A stretch of 17,470 nucleotides of DNA from DASUBV01 sp035763085 (lineage in GTDB: Bacteria; Actinomycetota; Actinomycetes; Streptosporangiales; Streptosporangiaceae). The DNA lies in NCBI GenBank assembly GCA_035763085.1, contig DASUBV010000163.1, forward strand, positions 1 through 17,470, in the 5' to 3' direction. Under the pieces are notes generated by a model. That model had not been told where the DNA came from. It saw only the letters and a list, made by a program, of their open reading frames with translations, and did not search any database. This document shows positions 6,731-17,470 of this stretch, in pieces. A program made the translations under genes and the position numbers. Within the stretch, counting starts at the first letter, position 1. Every line of letters begins with the position of its first letter.

Positions 6731-6759
6731 TCTTGCTGTTATCACCTCTTGCTGTTACC
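6731..6759. repeat. Intergenic repeat, copy 2 plus truncated tandem copy
   Basis: TCTTGCTGTTATCACC (6731-6746) matches 1097-1112 exactly. It is followed without a gap by a second unit starting TCTTGCTGTTA and continuing CC (6747-6759). A weaker relative, GCTGTTAT, occurs at 15616-15623 in another intergenic gap. The setting is downstream of two convergent genes, where a promoter is not expected. Confidence 0.6.
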
Positions 6760-6778
6760 GGCCGCCGGCCTGGCGGCT

Positions 6779-6808
6779 GAGCGATCTGGCGGCGAGCGAT
6801 CTTGCCGC
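6779..6808. repeat. 15-bp tandem repeat, two units
   Basis: GAGCGATCTGGCGGC (6779-6793) is directly followed by GAGCGATCTTGCCGC (6794-6808), 13 of 15 identical. It lies in the same convergent intergenic gap as the repeats at 6731-6759. Function unknown. Apart from these repeats and the terminator, 6658-6848 holds no gene. Confidence 0.55.
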
Positions 6809-6848
6809 AGGCAGGGCTCGCCAGCCGCCCGCCGCCCGCGGGCCGGGG

Positions 6849-12329
<5,481 letters not shown>

Positions 12330-12442
12330 CGACCGAGCCTCCTGCAGACAGGTACGGGACTGGAACATCCACTCTCACACTGAACACTGCCGTCTGGTGA
12401 ATGCCGCAGCCGACAGGGCCGCGCGCCGGAACTTGTAGATAC

Positions 12443-12483
12443 CAGCTAAAAAGCTGAATAACCATCACCCGGCGGCCGCCGGG
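12443..12483. promoter_or_regulatory. AT-rich dyad and 16-bp GC palindrome between divergent genes
   Basis: CAGCT-AAAA-AGCTG (12443-12456) lies in the most AT-rich part of the gap between the carboxylase (minus) and NTF2-like (plus) genes, followed by the perfect palindrome CCCGGCGGCCGCCGGG (12468-12483). Both lie upstream of both genes, so they are more likely operators or promoter elements than terminators. A carboxylase promoter reading leftward from here would give a leader of roughly 100 nt. Positional inference only. Confidence 0.35.
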
Positions 12484-12496
12484 TCCCGCCGGGGCC

Positions 12497-12552
12497 TGGA
12501 CTCATAACGAGCGCTTCTGGCTGTCAGAAGGAACCTCTCTTGGACTTATAAC
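12497..12552 (+). promoter_or_regulatory. Repeated promoter-like box with inverted repeat before the NTF2-like gene
   Basis: TGGACTCATAAC (12497-12508) and TGGACTTATAAC (12541-12552) differ at one base and lie 44 bp apart. Each ends in a -10-like xATAAC. Between them CTTCTG-GCTGT-CAGAAG (12514-12530) is a perfect 6-bp inverted repeat that would overlap the -35 region of the downstream box. The arrangement suggests tandem promoters or a regulator-bound promoter for the NTF2-like/MFS pair about 60 bp downstream. No clear -35 hexamer is present. Confidence 0.4.
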
Positions 12553-12611
12553 ACGACCGCCGTGATGCTGGAGCTGGCGGAAGCAGACAACATCACCAGG
12601 GAGGCAGTGAC

Positions 12612-12968
12612 ATGGCCGGGCATGCGACAGCACGAGAGCCCGAGGACATTACCAGGCTGTTCGTCGAGCGGGCCAGCGCCGGGGACGCCGAGGGGCTGGC
12701 CGCCCTGTACGAGCCCGAGGCGGTGCTGGCCTACCCGCCGGGCAGCGAGGTGACCGGGCGCGCGGCGATCCTGGCCGCCTGCCGGAAGCTGGTGGCGGCC
12801 GGGGTCCGGTTCGGGGCGGAGCAGCCGCTGCCCACGGTGCGCTTCGAGAACCTGGCCCTGACCTCCACCCGGGCGGCCGACGGGACCGGCGGCCGGGTGC
12901 AGGTCGTGCGCCGCCAGGCCGACGGCAGCTGGCTGCGCATCATCGACCGGCCCGAGCTGCCGGCCTAG
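12612..12968 (+). CDS. NTF2-like / SnoaL-type small protein
   Basis: The 118-residue protein has the opening helices and strand of the NTF2-like cone fold: EDITRLFVERASAGDAEGLA, then ALYEPEAVLAYPPGSEVTGR with AAILAACRKLVAAG, and a C-terminal strand RVQVVRRQADGSWLRIIDRP. This is the DUF4440/SnoaL-like pattern, used for small polar enzymes such as ketosteroid isomerases and polyketide cyclases, or simple ligand binders. No catalytic residue set can be assigned. GGGAGG lies 7 nt before the ATG. The stop codon is 2 bp from the start of the MFS gene, which lacks its own ribosome binding site, so the two should be translationally coupled; the protein may handle the molecule the transporter exports (inference). 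Confidence 0.83.
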   Translation: MAGHATAREPEDITRLFVERASAGDAEGLAALYEPEAVLAYPPGSEVTGRAAILAACRKLVAAGVRFGAEQPLPTVRFENLALTSTRAADGTGGRVQVVRRQADGSWLRIIDRPELPA

Positions 12969-12970
12969 CG

Positions 12971-14599
12971 ATGGCGGAAACCTCCAGCGCGGGCCCGGCG
13001 GCGCGGCCCGGGTCCCGGCGGCCGGCGTCGCCGTGGCTGACGCTGCTCATCATGTCGGCCGGGCTGTTCCTGGCCGTGCTGTCCACCACGGTCGTCAGCG
13101 TCGCGCTGCCGGCCATCGGCGCCAGCCTGCACGCCGGCGCGGCCGGCCTGGAGTGGGTCGTCGATGCCTACGTGCTGACCTACGCCAGCCTGCTGATCGC
13201 CGGCGGGGTGGCCGGCGACCGGCGCGGCCGGACCGGCATCTTCGCGGCCGGCGTGGCGCTGTTCGGGGCGGGCTCGCTGGCCGCGAGCCTGGCCCCCGGC
13301 ACCGGGCTGCTGATCGCCGCCCGGGTCGCCCAGGGCACCGGGCCCGCGCTGCTGATCCCGGCCAGCCTGGCCATCGTCGGGGCCGTGTTCCCGGACTCGC
13401 GGCAGCGGGCGGTGGCCTTCGGGCTGTGGTCGACCAGTTCCGGCGTGGCCATGGCGGCCGGGCCCGCGCTCGGCGGCCTGATCGTCGCCGGGCCCGGCTG
13501 GCGCTGGGTGTTCGCGCTCAACGTGCCGCTGGCCGCCGCCGTGGCGGCCGCCGCGCTGCGCTGGGCGCCGCGGCTGCCGCGCGGCGGCGGCGGGCCGTTC
13601 GACTGGGCCGGCGCGCTGACCTCGATGACCGGCCTCGCGCTGCTCGCGTTCGGGGTGATCGAGGGCCAGGCCCGCGGCTGGGCCTCGGCCGCGGTCATCG
13701 CCGCGTTCACGGCCGGCGCCGGGCTGCTGGCAGTCTTCACCGCCGCCGAGCTCCGGCTGGCCGGGGCCGGGCGCCGGGCAGGCCGGCCGGCGGTGCCGGG
13801 CCCGGCGGCGGGCGGGCCGGATGACCGGCGCCGGCGGCCCCGGCCGCGCAGGCGCGGTCCGGTCGTCCCGTTCATTACTGTCGATCTCTTCGCGCGGCCG
13901 TCGTTCGCGCTGGCCAACCTGGCGGCGCTGACGGTGTTCTTCTCCTTCGTCGGGGCCATCGTGTACTTCAGCGCCTACTTCCAGCAGGGGCAGGGCCGCT
14001 CGCCGGCGGCGGCCGGGCTGGCTGTCGGCGTGCTCGGCGTCGCCTACGCCGCGGTCGCCGCGGTGTCGGGGCGCCTGGTCAGCCGGCTCGGCGAGCGCGC
14101 GACGCTGCTGGCCGGGCTGGTCGTCAGCGGCCTGGCCATGCTCGCCCTGCAGCGGCTGGAGCCGGGCACGCCGCTGACCGCGATCTGGTGGAACTTCGCG
14201 CTGCTGGGCGGCGGGATCGGGCTGTGCGGCGCGCCGATGACCACGCTGGCGATGTCGGGCATCGAGCCGGGCCGGACGGGGATGGCCTCGGCCGTGCTGA
14301 ACGCCAGCCGGCAGCTCGGCCAGGTCTTCGGCGTGGCGGTGCTCGGCGCCCTGGTCTACGCCGCGCTGCCGGGCAGCGCCGCGGCCGGGCCGCTGGACGC
14401 GGCGCAGCGGCAGCTGTTCACCGCCGGGCTGCACCACGCGCTGCTGGCGGGGGGCACCGCGCTGCTGGCCACCGCGGCGCTGGCCGGCTGCTGGTGGGCG
14501 GCCGGGATCAGGCGGCGGGCGGGCCGGCCGGGGTCAGGGCCGCCAGCACGGCGGCCGGGCTGGTCACCCGCAGCAGCAGGGCGCGGTTCGCGGCGGTGA
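12971..14599 (+). CDS. MFS transporter, DHA2 (14-TM, EmrB/QacA-like) family
   Basis: The 542-residue membrane protein is a proton-coupled drug/metabolite exporter by family. Hydrophobic segments begin at about residue 22; GDRRGRTGI (82-90) is loop motif A and GPALGG (164-169) is antiporter motif C. VDLFARPSFALANL (304-317) is the usual lead into the second half, and the last membrane segment ends around residue 515. TM1 reads LAVLSTTVVSVALP, with Ser in the position where this family commonly has Asp (LDxTxVNVALP). Residues about 262-297 are an Arg/Pro/Gly-rich insert not usual at this place. The last about 30 residues are Arg/Pro-rich and are encoded opposite the LOG gene, which it overlaps by 92 bp. 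It starts 2 bp after the NTF2-like gene without a Shine-Dalgarno. Substrate unknown. Confidence 0.9.
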   Translation: MAETSSAGPAARPGSRRPASPWLTLLIMSAGLFLAVLSTTVVSVALPAIGASLHAGAAGLEWVVDAYVLTYASLLIAGGVAGDRRGRTGIFAAGVALFGAGSLAASLAPGTGLLIAARVAQGTGPALLIPASLAIVGAVFPDSRQRAVAFGLWSTSSGVAMAAGPALGGLIVAGPGWRWVFALNVPLAAAVAAAALRWAPRLPRGGGGPFDWAGALTSMTGLALLAFGVIEGQARGWASAAVIAAFTAGAGLLAVFTAAELRLAGAGRRAGRPAVPGPAAGGPDDRRRRPRPRRRGPVVPFITVDLFARPSFALANLAALTVFFSFVGAIVYFSAYFQQGQGRSPAAAGLAVGVLGVAYAAVAAVSGRLVSRLGERATLLAGLVVSGLAMLALQRLEPGTPLTAIWWNFALLGGGIGLCGAPMTTLAMSGIEPGRTGMASAVLNASRQLGQVFGVAVLGALVYAALPGSAAAGPLDAAQRQLFTAGLHHALLAGGTALLATAALAGCWWAAGIRRRAGRPGSGPPARRPGWSPAAAGRGSRR

Positions 14600-15059
14600 C
14601 GAACCCGGCCGCGACCTGCGCGTCCAGCAGCGCCAGCAGCGGCTCCCAGAAGCCGCCGACATCGAGCAGGGCAACCCGCTTGCCGTGCAGCCGCAGCTGC
14701 CGCCAGGTGAGGATCTCGACCAGCTCGTCGAGGGTGCCCAGGCCGCCGGGCAGCGCGACGAAGGCGTCGCCCAGCTCGGCCATCCGGGCCTTGCGGGCGT
14801 GCATGCTGTCGACGACCTCCAGCCGGGTCAGGCCGGGGTCGGCGATCCCGGCCTCGGCCATGGCCCGCGGGATGACGCCGATCACCTCGCCGCCGGCGGC
14901 CAGCGCCGCGTGGGCCAGGACGCCCATCAGTCCGACGGTGTCGCCGCCGTAGACGATACCCGCGCCGGCCGCGGCCAGGCTGGTGCCCAGATCCGCGGCG
15001 GCCGCCTTGTACTCCGGCCGGGTCCCCGCCGAGCTGCCCAGAAACACCGTCACCCGCAC
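14508..15059 (-). CDS. LOG family protein (cytokinin riboside 5'-monophosphate phosphoribohydrolase type)
   Basis: LOG proteins cleave nucleoside 5'-monophosphates (in plants and some bacteria, cytokinin ribotides) to base and ribose-5-phosphate. The 183-residue Rossmann-type protein starts VTVFLGSSAGTRPEY and has GIVYGGDTVGLMG, the SMHARKARM segment with conserved Arg-Lys, and LPGGLGTLDELVEILTW, which contains the family signature PGGxGTxxE. Length matches the family. I chose GTG 15059 since AGGAG lies 7 nt upstream; the frame is open to 15155 but that stretch is low-complexity. Bacterial members are often of unknown physiological role. Convergent with, and overlapping by 92 bp, the MFS gene. 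The DUF1801 gene lies 159 bp upstream on the same strand. Confidence 0.92.
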   Translation of the reverse strand: MRVTVFLGSSAGTRPEYKAAAADLGTSLAAAGAGIVYGGDTVGLMGVLAHAALAAGGEVIGVIPRAMAEAGIADPGLTRLEVVDSMHARKARMAELGDAFVALPGGLGTLDELVEILTWRQLRLHGKRVALLDVGGFWEPLLALLDAQVAAGFVTAANRALLLRVTSPAAVLAALTPAGPPAA

Positions 15060-15120
15060 GCAGCCGCTCCTCTCGCCGCGGCCTATTCTGCCGTGCCGGG
15101 CCGCGCGCGGCGGGGCGGGC

Positions 15121-15136
15121 GGCGCGGAAGCGCGCC
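15121..15136 (-). terminator. Small GC hairpin between DUF1801 and LOG genes
   Basis: GGCGCG and CGCGCC form a perfect 6-bp stem around a tetraloop (GAAG on the plus strand). It lies in the 159-bp gap downstream of the DUF1801 stop and upstream of the LOG start. The surroundings are so G+C-rich that such a stem may be fortuitous. Confidence 0.2.
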
Positions 15137-15218
15137 GGGCAGGCCGGCCAGGCACCGCGGCCGTCCGGGCCGCTGTCCGCGGGCTGGCCGTGCCCGGGCG
15201 GCCGGCGGCGCCGCCCGG

Positions 15219-15569
15219 TCAGGGCCGCAGGGCCGCCCGGGCCAGGTCGCGCAGCTCGTCGTCGGAGATGCCCGCGGCGTCCTCGGGCCGCAGCCGGATG
15301 GTGGCCTTGCCGGCGAGCAGCCCCGGGTGGCGGGCCGCGAAGCCGCCGTCCCGGCCCTCTGACCACCCGTACAGGGACACGCCGTGCTGCCACGCGCCGA
15401 GGTACAGCCGGCGCTTTCCGGCCTTATAGGCGGGAATCTGGTAGGACAGCACGACGCGCGCGTCCGGCTCAGCCTCCAGGATCAGCCGGTGCACCCGGTC
15501 GAACAGCGGGCGCTGGCCGGGCCCGATGCGGTCGATGTAGTCGCGCGCTGCCTGGTCGATGTCGGTCAC
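15219..15569 (-). CDS. DUF1801 (YdhG-like) domain protein
   Basis: The 116-residue soluble protein follows the DUF1801 pattern: a helical start (IDQAARDYIDRIGPGQRPLF), ILEAEPDARVVLSYQIPAY, KRRLYLGAWQHGVSLYGW, and a final GLLAGKATIRLRPEDAAGIS followed by a helix (DELRDLARAALRP). The YQIPAY and HGVSLYGW-like segments are the recognisable core. Some members are labelled iron chaperones (YdhG/Fra-like), but no biochemical role is secure. The GTG start is preceded at 5 nt by GGGGAG. It is divergent from the Rieske gene across 177 bp. Confidence 0.87.
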   Translation of the reverse strand: MTDIDQAARDYIDRIGPGQRPLFDRVHRLILEAEPDARVVLSYQIPAYKAGKRRLYLGAWQHGVSLYGWSEGRDGGFAARHPGLLAGKATIRLRPEDAAGISDDELRDLARAALRP

Positions 15570-15680
15570 AATCGCTCCCCGCTGCTCGCCTGCTGCTCCG
15601 CCGCCGCTCGCTGCCGCTGTTATTGCCGCCGGCGGCCCCGGGAAATCACCGGCCCGCGGCCGGGGCTGCCGGGACTGCCC

Positions 15681-15711
15681 TTGACTTCAAGCCGGCTTGA
15701 AGTCGTAGCGT
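15681..15711 (+). promoter_or_regulatory. MerR/SoxR-type promoter with 22-bp perfect palindrome
   Basis: The half-site GACTTCAAGCC (15683-15693) is followed directly by its reverse complement (15694-15704). It overlaps the -35 box TTGACT (15681-15686) and fills the spacer before the -10 TAGCGT (15706-15711). The spacer is exactly 19 bp, the over-long spacing that MerR-family activators correct by DNA distortion. The core CTTCAAG-CTTGAAG resembles SoxR-class operators. The predicted start at about 15718 gives a 29-nt leader with AGGAGG before the Rieske gene. The cognate regulator is not in this window; the MerR protein at the left end has a different operator (CCTCACG arms). Confidence 0.8.
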
Positions 15712-15746
15712 CGCGGCAGCAGAGTTCCCTCAGGCAGGAGGCAGGC

Positions 15747-17470
15747 GTGGCGACCTGGGTGCGCGCGGCAGCAGCAGACGACATCACCGACGGCGGCGCC
15801 CGGTCGTTCGCCTACCTGGACAAGCGGATAGCGCTGTTCCGCACCCGGCGGGGCATCTTCGCCTGCGACAACCGCTGCCCGCACCAGGGCTACGCGCTGG
15901 TCCGCGGCGACGTCCGCGACGGCGAGCTGACCTGCGCGTGGCACAACTGGAAATTCGACCTGGCCAGCGGCACCTGCCGGCACGGCGGGGAGAACATCCG
16001 GACCTACCCGGTGCAGCTGCGGGACGGGCAGGTGTTCATCGACATCGCCGACCCGCCGGCCGAGACGATCCGGCCCGAGCTGTTCCAGAGCCTGACCGCG
16101 GCCATGGGCGACCTGGACACCGGGCGGATGGCCCGGGACACGATGCGGCTGCAGCGGATCGGCACGCCGCTGGCCGACGTGATCCGCGAGGGCGTCCGGT
16201 ACGCGGCACCGCGCGCGGAGTACGGGTGGGACCACTCGCTGGCCACGCTGGCGGACTGCCTGCGGATGAGCCAGTTCTTCGCCGAGTCGCTGCGCGCGCT
16301 GCCGGTGATCCAGGGGCTCTCGGTAGCCGCGCAGGACCAGGTCCGGCTGCCCGGCCGCCGCCGGCCCGACCCGGCCGACCCGGTCGCCGGCTACGGCTCG
16401 GCGGCCGCGGCGCTGCGCGCCTACCCGGAGCTGGTGGACGGCGAGCGGGCCGGCGAGGCCGAGGCGCTGCTGCGCGGGCTGATCGCGGCCGGGACGCCGC
16501 GGGCGCAGCTGCGGCACGCGCTGCTGTCGGCGGTGACCGATCACTTCCTGGCCTACGGGCACTCGATGATCTTCGTGCAGAAGGCGTTCGAGCTGCTGGA
16601 CCAGATCGGCTGGGCCGAGGCCGACGCGGTGCTGTCGCCGCTGGTGCCCGAGATGGTGCTGGGCACCCGCTACGACAAGCTGCCCTACATGCGCAAGTTC
16701 CTGCGGGCCTGGCAGGAGGCCGGGCCGGACCTGGCCGCGCTGGCCCGCGCGGCGCGCGCGGGCGGGCCCGCGCGGGCTGCCGCCGGCGCGCCCGGCATGG
16801 CCGGCTACCAGCGGGCGCTGACCGACGGGTCACCGCAGGAGGCACTCACGGCGCTGGTGACGGCGCTGGAGGGCGGCACGCCGGTGACCGCGGTGATCGA
16901 CGCCACCGGCCGGGCCGCCGCCGAGCGGCTGGCCCGCTTCGACATCGAGCTGGACCTCGATGACACCAACGAGTGGGGCTGGCTGGATGTCACCCACACT
17001 CTGACCTACCTCAGCGCGCTGCGCTGGGCCTGGTCGGCGGACCCCTCACCGCAGGTGCTGCGCGGGCTGTTCCATGCTGCCTGGTTCGTGCAGTGGACCG
17101 GCCAGTTCGACGTGCGCGGCGCCGGGGCAGCGCACGGCCGGCCCGCGCCGCATCCCACCGCGGACGCCGGCGAGGTGCACCAGGCCATCGCGCGCCGCGA
17201 CCCGGACGCGGCGCTGGCCCTGGCCGGCGGGTACACCGGGCCGCGGGAGGAGCTGGAGCGGGCGCTGATCACCGCGGCGGCGCAGGATCACTCGACGGCG
17301 CCGATCATGGTCGCGCACGTGGTGAAGACGGCGCAGGCCGCGGTGCAGGAGTCGCGGGCGCTGGGCGCCGGCCCGGCCGGCGCCGCGCCGATCGCGGCGG
17401 CGGCCCGGTTCCTGGCCAGCCCGAAGCGGGAGCGGTTCGTCTACCAGTCCACCCTGGAGGCGATCACCAC
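15747..17470 (+). CDS. Rieske [2Fe-2S] domain fused to a large helical domain (partial)
   Basis: The frame runs off the right edge after 574 residues. Residues 1-105 form a Rieske domain with both cluster motifs, CPH (Cys44, His46) and CAWH (Cys63, His66), spaced by 16 residues, followed by FDLASGTC and a strand ending GQVFIDI. Rieske domains carry electrons to an oxygenase or oxidase centre. Instead of the usual ring-hydroxylating catalytic domain, residues 110-574 form a helical domain rich in conserved-looking His: WDHSLATLADCL (161-172), DHFLAYGHSMIFVQKAFELL (265-284), DVTHTLTYLSALRWAW (414-429), FHAAWFVQW (442-450) and QDHSTAPIMVAHVVK. The style recalls questin-oxidase-like (DUF4243) proteins, but this is tentative. 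GTG 15747 has AGGAGG 5 nt upstream. It is under the MerR-type promoter at 15681-15711. Partner genes would lie beyond the window. Confidence 0.8.
   Translation, partial: MATWVRAAAADDITDGGARSFAYLDKRIALFRTRRGIFACDNRCPHQGYALVRGDVRDGELTCAWHNWKFDLASGTCRHGGENIRTYPVQLRDGQVFIDIADPPAETIRPELFQSLTAAMGDLDTGRMARDTMRLQRIGTPLADVIREGVRYAAPRAEYGWDHSLATLADCLRMSQFFAESLRALPVIQGLSVAAQDQVRLPGRRRPDPADPVAGYGSAAAALRAYPELVDGERAGEAEALLRGLIAAGTPRAQLRHALLSAVTDHFLAYGHSMIFVQKAFELLDQIGWAEADAVLSPLVPEMVLGTRYDKLPYMRKFLRAWQEAGPDLAALARAARAGGPARAAAGAPGMAGYQRALTDGSPQEALTALVTALEGGTPVTAVIDATGRAAAERLARFDIELDLDDTNEWGWLDVTHTLTYLSALRWAWSADPSPQVLRGLFHAAWFVQWTGQFDVRGAGAAHGRPAPHPTADAGEVHQAIARRDPDAALALAGGYTGPREELERALITAAAQDHSTAPIMVAHVVKTAQAAVQESRALGAGPAGAAPIAAAARFLASPKRERFVYQSTLEAIT

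Noticed and set aside
12330..12368. Upstream ATG at 12368 as start of the carboxylase.
   Set aside because: GTG 12329 has an ideal AGGAGG at 8 nt and gives the normal biotin carboxylase N-terminus; the 13 extra residues would include the ribosome binding site itself.

Overview
The window is about 17.5 kb of very GC-rich DNA (G/C at nearly all third codon positions, many GTG starts, likely leaderless genes, terminators without T-tracts). This points to an actinomycete (Actinomycetota). Gene content fits that: GT81 glucosyl-3-phosphoglycerate synthase, a LOG protein, a MerR/VOC pair and a giant single-chain acyl-CoA carboxylase. I cannot assign a genus. No tRNA, rRNA, CRISPR array, transposase or phage gene is visible.

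Layout. (1) 1-853, minus strand: a VOC-fold gene whose end overlaps the start of a MerR-family regulator (cut by the left edge), behind a MerR-type operator at 870-886. (2) 854-1231: a non-coding stretch with several inverted repeats, then a small conserved-looking protein (1232-1498) closed by a strong hairpin. (3) 1603-6063, plus strand: glmS, murA and a gpgS-like glycosyltransferase. GlmS makes glucosamine-6-phosphate, which feeds UDP-GlcNAc; MurA commits UDP-GlcNAc to peptidoglycan; GpgS makes glucosyl-3-phosphoglycerate. They are separated by 98-253 bp and probably have their own promoters. (4) 6328-6657: a small antibiotic-biosynthesis-monooxygenase-type protein, followed by a perfect 32-bp palindrome that can terminate both it and the convergent gene. 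(5) 6849-12329, minus strand: an 1826-residue single-chain biotin-dependent carboxylase with biotin carboxylase, biotin carrier, eukaryotic-ACC-like central region and carboxyltransferase in one polypeptide. (6) 12612-14599, plus strand: an NTF2/SnoaL-like protein and a DHA2-type MFS exporter 2 bp apart. (7) 14508-15569, minus strand: a LOG family protein, whose 3' end overlaps the MFS gene by 92 bp, and a DUF1801 protein. (8) 15747 to the right edge: a Rieske [2Fe-2S] domain fused to a large helical domain, behind a textbook MerR-type promoter (perfect 22-bp palindrome in a 19-bp spacer).

Most genes are ordinary metabolism. The items most worth a second look are the eukaryotic-architecture carboxylase, the Rieske-helical fusion with its MerR-type promoter, the structured non-coding region before the small gene, and a 16-bp AT-richer repeat shared by two intergenic regions 5.6 kb apart. 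I did not find a convincing new multi-gene system.
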